Part shown: piece by piece, positions 27,693 through 36,845 of the stretch
Layout of the letters: each line of letters starts with the position of its first letter
Position numbering within the stretch: position 1 is the stretch's first letter
Source: Scleromatobacter humisilvae
GTDB lineage: Bacteria > Pseudomonadota > Gammaproteobacteria > Burkholderiales > Burkholderiaceae_C
Assembly: GCF_023231945.1 (NCBI RefSeq)
Contig: NZ_JAJLJH010000012.1
Location: 62,001-126,000, forward strand
Length of the DNA stretch: 64,000 nucleotides
Direction: 5' to 3'
Translations under genes and position numbers: made by a program
Notes under the pieces: model-generated
Databases searched by the model: none
Told to the model about the DNA's origin: nothing
The model's input: the letters and a program-made list of their open reading frames with translations, nothing else

Positions 27693-27992
27693 ATGGACAA
27701 CGCAACCCTGAGCGGCGCCACCTACGACGCCTTCCGCGCCCACCCGCTGCTGCGCGGCGCCGACGAGGTGCTCGAGCGCCACTGGCCGCCGAACCAGGTG
27801 GTGGAGGAGCACACGCATCCGTTCGACGCCGACGCGATCGTCACCGCCGGCGAGATGTGGCTGATCCGCGCCGACGGCACGCAGCACCTCAAGGCGGGCG
27901 ACAGCTTCCAGCTGGCCGCCGGCACGCCGCACTCGGAGCGCTACGGACCGCAGGGCGCGACGTACTGGGTCGCGCGGCGCACGCCGCGCTGA
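27693..27992 (+). CDS. Small cupin-domain protein, 99 aa
   Basis: Single beta-barrel cupin. Motif 1 is EEHTHPFDADAIVTAGEMWL (metal ligands His40, His42, with Asp46 near the usual Glu place) and motif 2 is GDSFQLAAGTPHSERYG (His80). It follows the GST gene after 12 bases with GGAG as ribosome-binding site, so the two are an operon. Such small cupins can be metal-binding enzymes or sensors; no specific function can be assigned. It converges on the large TPR gene 24 bases away. Confidence 0.82.
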   Translation: MDNATLSGATYDAFRAHPLLRGADEVLERHWPPNQVVEEHTHPFDADAIVTAGEMWLIRADGTQHLKAGDSFQLAAGTPHSERYGPQGATYWVARRTPR

Positions 27993-28016
27993 ACGGGACG
28001 GGCGGGTCGCGAAGGC

Positions 28017-31000
28017 TCAGCGAGAGCCGACGACCGGTGCGGGCGCGGTGCTCGCGTCTTGCGCGGCGCCGGGGCCCGCCGCCAGCCAGGCCTGCGCGAT
28101 CTTCGCTTCGTTGAAGGTGCGCGGGCAATCGTTCGCCGCGTGGGCCAGCAATGCCTTGCCGCCGACGACGTCGCCATCCACCCAGTGCCGCATGCCGATA
28201 TAGAAGGCGGCCTCGCAGGCCTGGCCTGCGAAGTCGCCGGGGGCATCCACGGCGGCGAGCTTGCGCAGCGCGTCGTCGTCGAGGCGATGTGCGGCGTAGG
28301 CCATCAGGTGGCCTGGCCACGGCTCCACGTGTTCCGGCGTGCGGGCGACGAGTTCTTGGCGGGCAGCGGCTTCGTCGCCGGACAGGGCGCGCGCGAAGTA
28401 CAGGAACAGCTGGCCGTAAGCCTGACTCCAATGCGAGCGGGTCTGCAGCGCGCGCCGCAGGAAAGGGATCGCCTCCTTCGCGCGCCCATAGCTCATCAAC
28501 GCCTCGCCGACCTCGCCGAACCAGTAGACCTGGTTGGCCGTCTCCAGCTCCTGGCGGCGCGCCGGCAAGCTGTCCAGCGCCTTGACGGCGCGTGCATGGT
28601 CGTGCGTCTCCCATTCGACGACCGCGCAGGCCGAGCGGTTCAACGGGGTGTCGAACAGCTCGAGGCCTTTCAGGCACGATTGGACCGCCTCGCCGCCGCG
28701 ATCCACGCGCCACAGCTCGACCGCGCGCTCGACCCAGGCGCCGGCGTCGGACGCGTTGAGCGCGATCTCCTTGTCGAAGTCGTCCAGCGCGGTCTTGTGG
28801 TCGCCGAGAGCGATGTCCAGCTTGGTCCGCTCGTCCCACAGCGCTGCCTGGCCTGGTTGCAACGCGATCTGGTGATCGAGCGCGTCGCGTGCCGGCGCGG
28901 CGTGGTCGCGCGCCACCTCTGCCTTCCTCAGCGACTCCCAGTACGCGGGCTCGTTGGGCCACGCCCTGGTCAAGGCGAGCGCGTCCTGCGCGGCACCCTC
29001 GGCGTCGTCGCGGCGCAGCCGCTCCTCCGTGCGCGATTCCAGCGCGATGAAATTGCCGGGCTCGACGGTGAGCGACGTCGTCAGTTCGGCCTCGCCCTCG
29101 GCATCGCGCTTCAGGTGCACCAGGCCCACGCCGCGATACAGCGCCACGTCCTGGGCCGGCGCCCCCGCCGCCTTCATCCGATCCACGTCTTCGAGCGCCT
29201 CCTGGAACTTGCCCTGCTGAACGTGGACATGGAACATGGCCTGCCACGCCAGCGGAACCCCGGCGTCGGCGCGCACGGCCGCGCGCGCATCGTCGTCCGC
29301 GCTCGCGAGTTTCGCAGGCGCGTTGTCGTTGAGCGCCATCATCGAGCGCAGCGCCAGGCCCTTGGCGCGCGCGGCGGGCGGCGTGCGCGAATCGGCGAGC
29401 CAGTGCGCCAGCGTCGCCACGGCCTGGGCCCGATTGCCGCAGGGCGCCAGCGTCCGCGCGAATTCGACGCCGATGACCGGATCGTCCGGCCGCAGGATGG
29501 CCGCGCGGGTGAGGGGCTCGAGCGCCTCACAGTGGATCTGGTCGGTCTCGAGGCGGCCCAGCATCAACAGCGCATCCGTGTCGTCGGGCACGGCCGCGAC
29601 GGCGCGGTGCAGGATCTCGACGGCGCCGCGCCGATCGCCCGCGGCGGCCGCGCGCCGCGCCGAGTCCATGAGATCGGACGGCGCCTTCTCGCCGACCCTG
29701 CGCAGTTCGGCGCGGGCGCAGACGTCCTCGGGGACCGACGTCGAATGGGTCTTGGCCTCGAGGCGAAGCAGCGCCAGCGCGCTGCCGCGTTCACCCGTGC
29801 TGGCGACGACCTGGGAAATGAAGAACAGCGCCTGGGCCGACCGCTCGCGCGCCGCCCGGGGATCCTTCTTCATGGTCTCGACAAGCCGCTTCGCGGGCGG
29901 CCAGTCGGCCCAGTCGCTGGCGGGAACCGTGCCCTTGGCGATCGAGTCGTTGATGTCGCGGATCGCCGTCAGCAACTGCGTGGCCCACGTCGCGTCCTTG
30001 TCCTGCGTGCCCGAAAGAAACGGTGCGACCGCCGCCTCGCCCTGCTTGTCCTGCCGCTGCGCGGCCACGAACAGCCACGCCAGCGTGATCGCGCGCTCGT
30101 CGCCCGATTCGTCCTGCGCGGCCTCCTTGAAGCTGCGCACGGCGTCGGCCAGGCGGCCGTCGTAGACGGCGGCGATGCCCACCCAGCGCCGCGCCGGGCC
30201 CAGTTCGGGATCCGCCGCGTCGATGCCGGCGCGAAACGCCTTCTCGGCGTCCGCGAAGTGGCCGGACGTGAACAGCACCAGCCCGCGCGCGTACTGCGCG
30301 GCGGGCTCGGTGAGCGCGTCCGCGGCGACGCGGGCGAGGTCGGCCTGGGCAAGGTCGTCCTCGCCCAGCAGCGTGTCCTGCATCGCCCGGTCGACGAGGA
30401 TGCGGGTGCCCACCGGCGACGTGGCCCCGCTGGCCGCCAGCACCAGGTCGTCGCGCACGCGTCTCGCGTAGGCGCGCGCGATCACGTGGCTGACCTCGTC
30501 GTCGCGCAGCATGCGGGGATCCTTGTCCATCCGCTTCCCGTCTTCGGTGGTCTGGGCGACGAGGCGGTCGCCGTCGTACAGCGGCTCCTTCAGCACGATG
30601 TCGTTCTCGCTGCGCGCCTTCGTGATGCGGTCGCGAAAGCGCGCGACATCGGCCGGCAGCACGACGTCGTCGCGCCGCTGGAAGCGCCAGTCGAGGAGTC
30701 GCTCGTGGCCCGACTCCGACGACGAAAGCGCGAGCGCGAAGTGCGAGTCGGAGACCTCGCCGTGCAGCGGCGCGGCCAGGTGAGTCGGCTCGGGAACGAC
30801 GAGGCGGATGCGCTCGCGCATCGACCGCGGCGGCGCGTAGGCCCAGGGCATCGTGCGCTGCAACTGCTCGGGCGTGACCAGCGAATCCATGATCCGCAGC
30901 GGGAAGACCTCGACGGACAGCGCGCCGTCACGCAGTTCGCCCAGCAGCGGCACCTCGCCCTCGATGTGCACGCTCAGGCGGTTCTCGGCGCGATCGTCCT

Positions 31001-32624
31001 GCACCACCGGCTCGCCCAGCGCACGATAGTCCTGGAAGCGCGTGCGGTAGTGCGACGTGATGGTGTCGACCAGTTCGGCCAGGCGGCCCGACGCGATCGC
31101 GGCGCGATACCCCTCGGCCACCTCGCCGCGCGTCGTGACCGTCAGCTGCAGGTGCGCGGGCCTGGACAGGTCGCTCGTGTCCCAGACATGGTCGTAGGTG
31201 ACGAGGTCGCCGTCGATGGGCGGCGCCGTCACGGCCTCCAGCGTCTGCGTCTCGGGCGCGACGACCAGCGCCCAGTCGACCGGCGTGAGCGCGCGGGTGT
31301 CCAGGCGCGTGGACTGGCTCGTCAGCGTGCCGTCCAGCCACCAGGTGCGGCCATCGAGCTGCAGCCGGACGATCGCATGGTCGAAGGCGTCGTGGCCCGG
31401 CAGCCTGTCGCGCAGCGAGTTGCGCGCACTGGACGAGACCAGCGCCGGCTTCGCGTCGAAGCCGAGCCGTTGCAGGATCGCGACCAGCAGGGCTGTCTTG
31501 TCCTTGCAGTCGCCCGCGCGGTCCGCCCAGGTGCGCGCGGGCACCTTCGGACGGTGCGAGTTCTCGCCCAGGCTGGCGCTGAAGTAGCGCACGTCGTCCT
31601 GCACCAGGCTCAGGGCCGCCGAGACGAGCGCCTGGCCTTTCAGGCCGCTCGCGCGCCAGGCGTCGATGCGGTGCTCGAGATCGGGCCCCAGCGTCGGGTC
31701 GACCTTGAACAGCCTCGTGCCCCAGTCGGCGACCTCGTGCCAGTCGGCGTCGTCCGAGTAGTCCACGCGCGGATAGACGGCGTAGTCGGACGGCGCGCCG
31801 TCCTCCGCCTGGATCGCCGCCACGTTGGACAGCGCCAGCTGCCAGCGCTGCACGCCGCCGGCGTCCTGCACCGCGGGCAGGGCGTCGGTGCGCACGCCCT
31901 GCACGTGCAGGCGCCGGGCCGAGCGGCTGGTCACCGACGCGACCAGGCGGTCGACCGGCATGTCGAACGCGGTGGCCAGCGAGCCGTCGTGGGACGGGCC
32001 ATGCACCGGGTTCTGGCCCAGGACGGTGTACGAGATCTCCACGACGTCGCCCACGCGCACGTCGTTGAGGACGACCAGCAAGGTCTTGCGGCCGTCGATC
32101 TCGCCGCTCTCCAGGCCGGCCTCGCGGCGCAGCAGCTCGATGCGCGCGTCGCCCAGGCGGTCGAGCCGGCGCCCGTCGCGCCACACCGCGAAGGCGTGCA
32201 GCAGCACCTTCTGGTACGACGGATCGAAGGACACCTCGACGTGCCCCGCGGAGGCCAGCCCGCTCGCGTCCGTGATCAGCGTGCGGAACATCAGGTAGTC
32301 GCCGGCGTCCTCGTTGCGATCGATCGTCCGCTGCTCGTCGACCAGCAGCGCGTGCCAGCCGGTGCGTGCAGGCAGCGGCCCGGGCGCCCCCGGAGCGCCG
32401 GCCGCATGCGGCTCGACCCAGGCCGGCGGCGTCGCGATGCGCCATCCCTCGCCCGACCGCACGCCGGCGGCCGTCCGCGCGGCAGGGCGATCCGCCGCCG
32501 CGCGCTGCCCGGAGGTCGCGGTGGCGGGGCTGGACGAGGCCGGGGCCGTCGCCGCGAAAGCGGCCATCGCGAACATGGCCAGGCGGAAGTGGAGCGATCG
32601 AAGTCGGGCGGGACGAAGTTTCAT
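28017..32624 (-). CDS. DUF3857/transglutaminase-like/TPR protein, 1535 aa
   Basis: Very large exported protein. A signal peptide or signal anchor is at ~12-32. Residues ~90-280 match the DUF3857 domain often found before transglutaminase cores. The transglutaminase-like core has the full triad Cys373 (GDCKDKTALL), His416 (AFDHAIVRL) and Asp431 (WWLDGTL). From ~790 to the end there are many helix-turn-helix TPR-like repeats (for example AQYARGLVLFTSGHFADAEKAF). The start at 32624 is chosen from the signal sequence and GGCGGG upstream; the open frame further upstream crosses the antiporter gene and is spurious. Likely a periplasmic or surface peptidase/transamidase with a protein-binding tail; substrate unknown. 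Confidence 0.85.
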   Translation of the reverse strand: MKLRPARLRSLHFRLAMFAMAAFAATAPASSSPATATSGQRAAADRPAARTAAGVRSGEGWRIATPPAWVEPHAAGAPGAPGPLPARTGWHALLVDEQRTIDRNEDAGDYLMFRTLITDASGLASAGHVEVSFDPSYQKVLLHAFAVWRDGRRLDRLGDARIELLRREAGLESGEIDGRKTLLVVLNDVRVGDVVEISYTVLGQNPVHGPSHDGSLATAFDMPVDRLVASVTSRSARRLHVQGVRTDALPAVQDAGGVQRWQLALSNVAAIQAEDGAPSDYAVYPRVDYSDDADWHEVADWGTRLFKVDPTLGPDLEHRIDAWRASGLKGQALVSAALSLVQDDVRYFSASLGENSHRPKVPARTWADRAGDCKDKTALLVAILQRLGFDAKPALVSSSARNSLRDRLPGHDAFDHAIVRLQLDGRTWWLDGTLTSQSTRLDTRALTPVDWALVVAPETQTLEAVTAPPIDGDLVTYDHVWDTSDLSRPAHLQLTVTTRGEVAEGYRAAIASGRLAELVDTITSHYRTRFQDYRALGEPVVQDDRAENRLSVHIEGEVPLLGELRDGALSVEVFPLRIMDSLVTPEQLQRTMPWAYAPPRSMRERIRLVVPEPTHLAAPLHGEVSDSHFALALSSSESGHERLLDWRFQRRDDVVLPADVARFRDRITKARSENDIVLKEPLYDGDRLVAQTTEDGKRMDKDPRMLRDDEVSHVIARAYARRVRDDLVLAASGATSPVGTRILVDRAMQDTLLGEDDLAQADLARVAADALTEPAAQYARGLVLFTSGHFADAEKAFRAGIDAADPELGPARRWVGIAAVYDGRLADAVRSFKEAAQDESGDERAITLAWLFVAAQRQDKQGEAAVAPFLSGTQDKDATWATQLLTAIRDINDSIAKGTVPASDWADWPPAKRLVETMKKDPRAARERSAQALFFISQVVASTGERGSALALLRLEAKTHSTSVPEDVCARAELRRVGEKAPSDLMDSARRAAAAGDRRGAVEILHRAVAAVPDDTDALLMLGRLETDQIHCEALEPLTRAAILRPDDPVIGVEFARTLAPCGNRAQAVATLAHWLADSRTPPAARAKGLALRSMMALNDNAPAKLASADDDARAAVRADAGVPLAWQAMFHVHVQQGKFQEALEDVDRMKAAGAPAQDVALYRGVGLVHLKRDAEGEAELTTSLTVEPGNFIALESRTEERLRRDDAEGAAQDALALTRAWPNEPAYWESLRKAEVARDHAAPARDALDHQIALQPGQAALWDERTKLDIALGDHKTALDDFDKEIALNASDAGAWVERAVELWRVDRGGEAVQSCLKGLELFDTPLNRSACAVVEWETHDHARAVKALDSLPARRQELETANQVYWFGEVGEALMSYGRAKEAIPFLRRALQTRSHWSQAYGQLFLYFARALSGDEAAARQELVARTPEHVEPWPGHLMAYAAHRLDDDALRKLAAVDAPGDFAGQACEAAFYIGMRHWVDGDVVGGKALLAHAANDCPRTFNEAKIAQAWLAAGPGAAQDASTAPAPVVGSR

Positions 32625-32692
32625 CCCGCCATTGTCCAGTGACTCGGCGGCGCGCCGCGTCAGGAGTTTCCGGCCGGAACGATCGTCCGGCT

Positions 32693-33940
32693 TCAGGCCT
32701 GCGCCGGGGCCGCCGCTGTCCGCCGCAGGCGCAAGGCCAGCGAGATGAGCGGACTGGTCATCGCCGTCGTGACGAGCGCCATGACCAGCAGGATGGTGAA
32801 CATCCCGGGGCCGATGAGGCCGGTGTCGAGCCCCACCTTCATCACGATCAGCTCCATCAGCCCGCGCGCGTTCATGAGCGCGCCGACCGCGAAGCTGTCC
32901 GCGGCGTCCAGGCCAGAGGCGCGCGCGCCGATCGCGCCGCCCAGCAGCTTGCCGACCGCCGCCACCGCGATCACCAGCGCCATCGCGCCCAGCGCACCGC
33001 CCGCGAACGCGGCGCGCGTGGTCGACAACCCGGCAAGGGCGAAGAACAGCGGCATCAGCAGCACGATGGACAGGGGCTCCACGCGTTCGGTGAGCGCCCG
33101 CAGCAGGCGGTCGTCGCGCGGCAGGCAGGCGCCGAACAGGAAGGCGCCGAACACCGCGTGCAGGTGCAGCCATTCGGTGGCCCAGGCGCTCGCCAGCAGG
33201 CCCAGCATCAGCGCGGCCAGCACCGCCAGCGACGGCGTGCCCTCCGGCGCGTGCGCCGCGAGCAGGCGCGCGTAGAGCGGCCTCGCGACGAGGAACAGCG
33301 CCGCGAGCAGCAGCGCGGTGCCGGCCAGGATCCGGGCCAGCCCGCCGCGCGACGCGTCGCCCGAGCCCGCCATCGCGACCACCCCGGCCAGCAGGATCCA
33401 CGCGAAGACGTCGACGACGGCCGCCCCCGCCAGCGAGACCCGGCCGAACGACGTCTGCGTCATCCCGCGGTCCTTCAGGATGCGTGCCATCACCGGAAAG
33501 GCGGTGATGGACATGGCGGCCGAGAGAAACATCGCGAACGGCATGAAGCCGACGCCCGCAGGCGCGAGCGACGGATACAGCGCGGGCGCGACGGCCAACG
33601 CGAGGCCGGCCGGCACGGCCACGCTCAGCACGCCGACGCTGCCGGCCGCGCGCAGCTGCCGGCGCACGCCGCCGGGCGAGCGGATCTCGAGGCCGACGAC
33701 GAACATGAACAGCACCAGGCCCAGCGTCGACAGCGCGTTGAGTCCGCCCAGCAGCTCCTTCGAGAACAGCTGCGCGCTCCACGCCGGCGCGTAGAAGCCC
33801 AGCACCGCCGGCCCGAGCACGAGCCCGGCGGCCATCTCGCCGACGACCTGCGGCTGCCCCAGCCAGCGCAGCAGCCAGCCGCAGGCGCGGGCTGCGACGA
33901 GGATGACGATCAGCTGGAGGAGGAGGGTGGTCGTGGGCAT
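32693..33940 (-). CDS. CPA2-family cation/proton antiporter, 415 aa
   Basis: Inner-membrane monovalent cation:proton antiporter (CPA2, Kef-type membrane part). About 12 hydrophobic helices; signatures include GQPQVVGEMAAGLVLGPAVLG near the start, LGLVLFMFVVGLEI, and AGAAVVDVFAWILL with the functional Asp, plus NARGLMELIVMKVGLD near the end. No RCK/TrkA-N nucleotide-binding domain follows, so it is a minimal type. The ribosome-binding site is weak. It is 68 bases upstream of the TPR gene on the same strand and divergent from the 34165 gene. Confidence 0.9.
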   Translation of the reverse strand: MPTTTLLLQLIVILVAARACGWLLRWLGQPQVVGEMAAGLVLGPAVLGFYAPAWSAQLFSKELLGGLNALSTLGLVLFMFVVGLEIRSPGGVRRQLRAAGSVGVLSVAVPAGLALAVAPALYPSLAPAGVGFMPFAMFLSAAMSITAFPVMARILKDRGMTQTSFGRVSLAGAAVVDVFAWILLAGVVAMAGSGDASRGGLARILAGTALLLAALFLVARPLYARLLAAHAPEGTPSLAVLAALMLGLLASAWATEWLHLHAVFGAFLFGACLPRDDRLLRALTERVEPLSIVLLMPLFFALAGLSTTRAAFAGGALGAMALVIAVAAVGKLLGGAIGARASGLDAADSFAVGALMNARGLMELIVMKVGLDTGLIGPGMFTILLVMALVTTAMTSPLISLALRLRRTAAAPAQA

Positions 33941-34164
33941 GGAACGCGGTGGATGACGGGGCGGTGGATCTCGGGGCGGCCGGCAGCGGACGACTGATCG
34001 ACGCAGGCGATTCTCGCCTCTTGCGGATTCGTCGCCCGCACACGCAGGCTCGTCGGTCCACGCGCGACTTCGTCGGATGCACGTTCCCGCTGGACGACCC
34101 GCGTCCTAGGCTCTGGCCATGGCGTGTCTTTCACCGCCGACGAGCCGTGCAGCAAGGAGAGATC

Positions 34165-34611
34165 ATGCAAGCAATCCGTCTTCAGACCCGACGCCTGGGC
34201 GCTGCCATCTTGCTGGCGACGCCGTTGTGCGCCGCTGCCCAGGCCACCGGAAATGACCTGTCCCAGGCCGTCGAGATCGACAGACGAGCGCCTGCCCAGG
34301 AATTGCGGCGCGATGTCACCAGCGTCTGCCCGAACATCCTGGCCGACCTGCCAGACGACCTGGCCAGCGCCTGGAAGGCGGTCGGCAAGACCGGAACCGT
34401 GATCGTCAACTTCACGCTCGACGGCGATCGCGTGCGCGACATCCGGGCGCTGTCGGGCCCGCGGCTCTACGCCCGCTGGGTGCGCTCCGCCATGCAGGAC
34501 ATGGACTGCCACTCGGACCGCCCGCAAAGACAGGCCTTCCAATTCGAGATCCGCTTCGTCGACATCTACGAGAAGCCGGAACACGGCGCAGTGGCGGTGG
34601 TGACGCAGTGA
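34165..34611 (+). CDS. Secreted protein with TonB-C-like fold, 148 aa
   Basis: Exported small protein. The start ATG at 34165 has AAGGAGAG upstream and gives a signal peptide ending LCAAAQA near residue 23. The rest has CPNILADLPDDL and GTVIVNFTLDGDRVRDIRALSG...WVRSAMQDMDC, resembling the C-terminal domain of TonB-like energy transducers but with no membrane anchor. Two Cys may pair. It lies 51 bases before the LytS-type kinase gene on the same strand and could be co-transcribed with that system, perhaps as an envelope partner; this is inferred. Confidence 0.65.
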   Translation: MQAIRLQTRRLGAAILLATPLCAAAQATGNDLSQAVEIDRRAPAQELRRDVTSVCPNILADLPDDLASAWKAVGKTGTVIVNFTLDGDRVRDIRALSGPRLYARWVRSAMQDMDCHSDRPQRQAFQFEIRFVDIYEKPEHGAVAVVTQ

Positions 34612-34662
34612 CGGCGGAAGCCGGGATTGCGCCCCCTCGGGCTTGGGAAGATGATCGCCGGC

Positions 34663-35751
34663 ATGTCGCACGAGGCATCGATCATTCCGCAAAGAGCGAT
34701 GCCAACCGGCATCGCCTGGCTGCGTGTGATGGGACTGGCGGGGGTCATCACCCTGGCCGAGTTCCTCGGCCCCACGCTGGCCTGTTTCGTCGTCGGAGGT
34801 ACCGCGCTGAAGAACCAGTTGGCCGTGCTGCCGACCATGGTGCCGCAGATCTTTCTTGGCAACGCCCTGTCGTTCGCTGTTCTCGTCGTGGGCTACCGTT
34901 GGATACCGCGCGGCGGCCGCGGCCACGCCGCGGGCCTGCTGGCGCTCGTGCTCGTCCTCACCGTGGCCGGGATGGGGCGCTTCTTCGCGATGCGGATCGG
35001 CAACCAGGACGGCGCATCCGATGGATGGACACCCGCGTTCGCACTCCAGTTCAACCTGGTGTTCGCGTTGTTGTGCACTCTTGCATACGACCACATGCGA
35101 CGCATGCGCGCGGCAACGGACGCCGTCCACGCCTCCGTGCTGCAGCGCGTCGCGCTCGAACGTGAATTGGCCGGCGCGCAATTGCAGTTGCTGCAGGCAC
35201 AGGTCGAACCCCATTTCCTCTTCAACACGCTGGCCAACCTGCGGCGCCTGGTGCGCACGGATCCCGCCGCCGCGCGCGCGATGCTCGCCGACCTGATGCG
35301 CTACCTCGAGGTGGCGCTGCCGCGCCTCCGCGACGAGCACAGCACGCTCGACCGCGAGCTCGGGTTGGTGCAGGCCTACACAGCGGTACACCAGGTCCGG
35401 ATGGGCGCGCGGCTGCGCACCGAGTTCGACGTTCCCGATGAACTCGCAAGGCGCCGCGTGCCACCCCTGGTCTTGCTGACCCTGGTCGAGAACGCCATCA
35501 AGCATGGCGTGCAGCCATTGGCCGAAGGCGCTCTTGTCAGCGTCGCCGCTCGATCGGACGGCCGTCACCTCACGCTGGTCGTGGCCGACACCGGGCGCGG
35601 CATGGGCAGCAGCTGCGGCGGTGGCACCGGGCTGGCCAATCTGCGCGCCCGGCTCGGCGCGCTGCACGGCGCCGCCGCGTCGCTCAGCCTGGAAGTGAAC
35701 GAGCCGCGAGGCCTCATCGCCACCATCGTGCTGCCGGAGGCCGTGGAATGA
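34663..35751 (+). CDS. LytS/YehU-type sensor histidine kinase, 362 aa
   Basis: Membrane sensor kinase that should phosphorylate the LytTR regulator two genes downstream. Four hydrophobic helices lie before residue ~150; a coiled linker leads to the His_kinase block QAQVEPHFLFNTLANL with phosphoacceptor His184, then the ATPase with N-box LTLVENAIKHG, ADTGRGMG and GTGLANLRARL. The start is uncertain: ATG 34663 has GGGAAG 12 bases upstream; ATG 34651 abuts that purine run; a TTG at 34627 is also in frame. The stop overlaps the next gene's ATG (ATGA). Codon use is less GC-biased than in flanking operons. Confidence 0.88.
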   Translation: MSHEASIIPQRAMPTGIAWLRVMGLAGVITLAEFLGPTLACFVVGGTALKNQLAVLPTMVPQIFLGNALSFAVLVVGYRWIPRGGRGHAAGLLALVLVLTVAGMGRFFAMRIGNQDGASDGWTPAFALQFNLVFALLCTLAYDHMRRMRAATDAVHASVLQRVALERELAGAQLQLLQAQVEPHFLFNTLANLRRLVRTDPAAARAMLADLMRYLEVALPRLRDEHSTLDRELGLVQAYTAVHQVRMGARLRTEFDVPDELARRRVPPLVLLTLVENAIKHGVQPLAEGALVSVAARSDGRHLTLVVADTGRGMGSSCGGGTGLANLRARLGALHGAAASLSLEVNEPRGLIATIVLPEAVE

Positions 35752-36845
35752 CCGCTGCAATCGCGCCATCGATGCCGCCGATCCTGGAATGTATTCGAGA
35801 CATCGCGCGCCAATGGCGTTGGCGAACGAGCGCGTTGGCCGTCCTCGTCGGCGCCGCCACGCTGTTCAATGCAGGCGTGCCCATCGCCTTCCCGCCGAGC
35901 GACGCACACCAGGCTGCCGTGGCGCTTCTCTACAACGTGCTGCAATTCGGTTTCCCCTTGGTCTTCGCGGTGCTGGTGGCGGATCGCGCGGTCGACCGTG
36001 GCGTGTCCGCCCTGTGGGCCTACGCGCTGGCCGTGATCCTGACCGGCCAGGCCGGCGTCTGGATCGTCGCGCGGCTCCTGTGGCCGGTGCTCGGCAAGGC
36101 CGCCTGGTGGGGGATCGATGACGACCTGACGCAGATTGGCGCAACGCTGCTGTTGCACGGCCTGGGCGTCGGGGCCTACGCGCAGTGGCGCGGCGGACGG
36201 GTTGCGCGGGAACGCCTGCAGGCCGCGGAGCGGGATCGCGCCATTGCGCAGCGTCAGCTCATTGCTTCGCGGCTGCTTGCCCTGCAGGCCCGCGTCGACC
36301 CACAACTGCTGTTCGATGCTCTCGGGCGCATCGATGCGGCACTGATCAGCGAATCCGGCCTCGCTGATCGCCAGCTGGCCGACCTCATCAGCCTGCTGCG
36401 CGCGATGCAGCCGTCCGTCCAGCAACGCGCCTCGACCCTCCAGCGCGAGTTGGCGCTGCTCGAAGCCCAGGCCCGCGTGCGTGCCGCGCCAGGGCAGCAG
36501 CCTGAGCTCCTGCACGTCGAGGTCAGCGACGCCGCTGCGCGCGCGCGCCTGGCGCCGCTGGTGCTGTTGCCGCTTCTTCGCTGGCTCACGACGCTGCGCC
36601 CTTCGGGTTGGCGCATCAGGGCGATCGTGACGGGCCACCGTTTGATCATCGACATCGCGACGACGGACGGCAGCGCGGCAGCCCTGCGAGATGCAAGGAT
36701 GCACGCCGCCGACATCGACGAGCCGCGTCAGCGACTCATCGCCGTGCACGGTTCGAACGCGGTGTTGCGAGCCGATCCGGCGTCCCTGCGCCTGTTCATC
36801 GAGGTCGACGCCGAATATGACGAGCATCCTGATCGCCGAGGATGA
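35748..36845 (+). CDS. Degenerate LytS-type kinase (pseudo-histidine kinase), 365 aa
   Basis: Same layout as its upstream neighbour: about four membrane helices in the first ~145 residues, a basic coiled linker, then a His_kinase-like block. The key residues are lost: the aligned segment reads QARVDPQLLFDALGRI, with Gln186 in place of the phosphoacceptor His, and the N-box Asn region reads LLPLLRWLTTLRPSG instead of VENAIKHG; no glycine-rich ATP lid is seen. The reading frame is fully open with no stop or frameshift, and it is coupled at both ends (ATGA upstream, 29-base overlap downstream), so it is kept as a protein. Likely a heterodimer partner or decoy sensor. Confidence 0.82.
   Translation: MTAAIAPSMPPILECIRDIARQWRWRTSALAVLVGAATLFNAGVPIAFPPSDAHQAAVALLYNVLQFGFPLVFAVLVADRAVDRGVSALWAYALAVILTGQAGVWIVARLLWPVLGKAAWWGIDDDLTQIGATLLLHGLGVGAYAQWRGGRVARERLQAAERDRAIAQRQLIASRLLALQARVDPQLLFDALGRIDAALISESGLADRQLADLISLLRAMQPSVQQRASTLQRELALLEAQARVRAAPGQQPELLHVEVSDAAARARLAPLVLLPLLRWLTTLRPSGWRIRAIVTGHRLIIDIATTDGSAAALRDARMHAADIDEPRQRLIAVHGSNAVLRADPASLRLFIEVDAEYDEHPDRRG

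Noticed and set aside
32625-34082. N-terminal extension of the transglutaminase/TPR protein to 34082
   Set aside because: It runs through the antiporter gene in another frame with Arg/Pro/Ala-rich shadow sequence; the signal peptide and RBS place the start at 32624.
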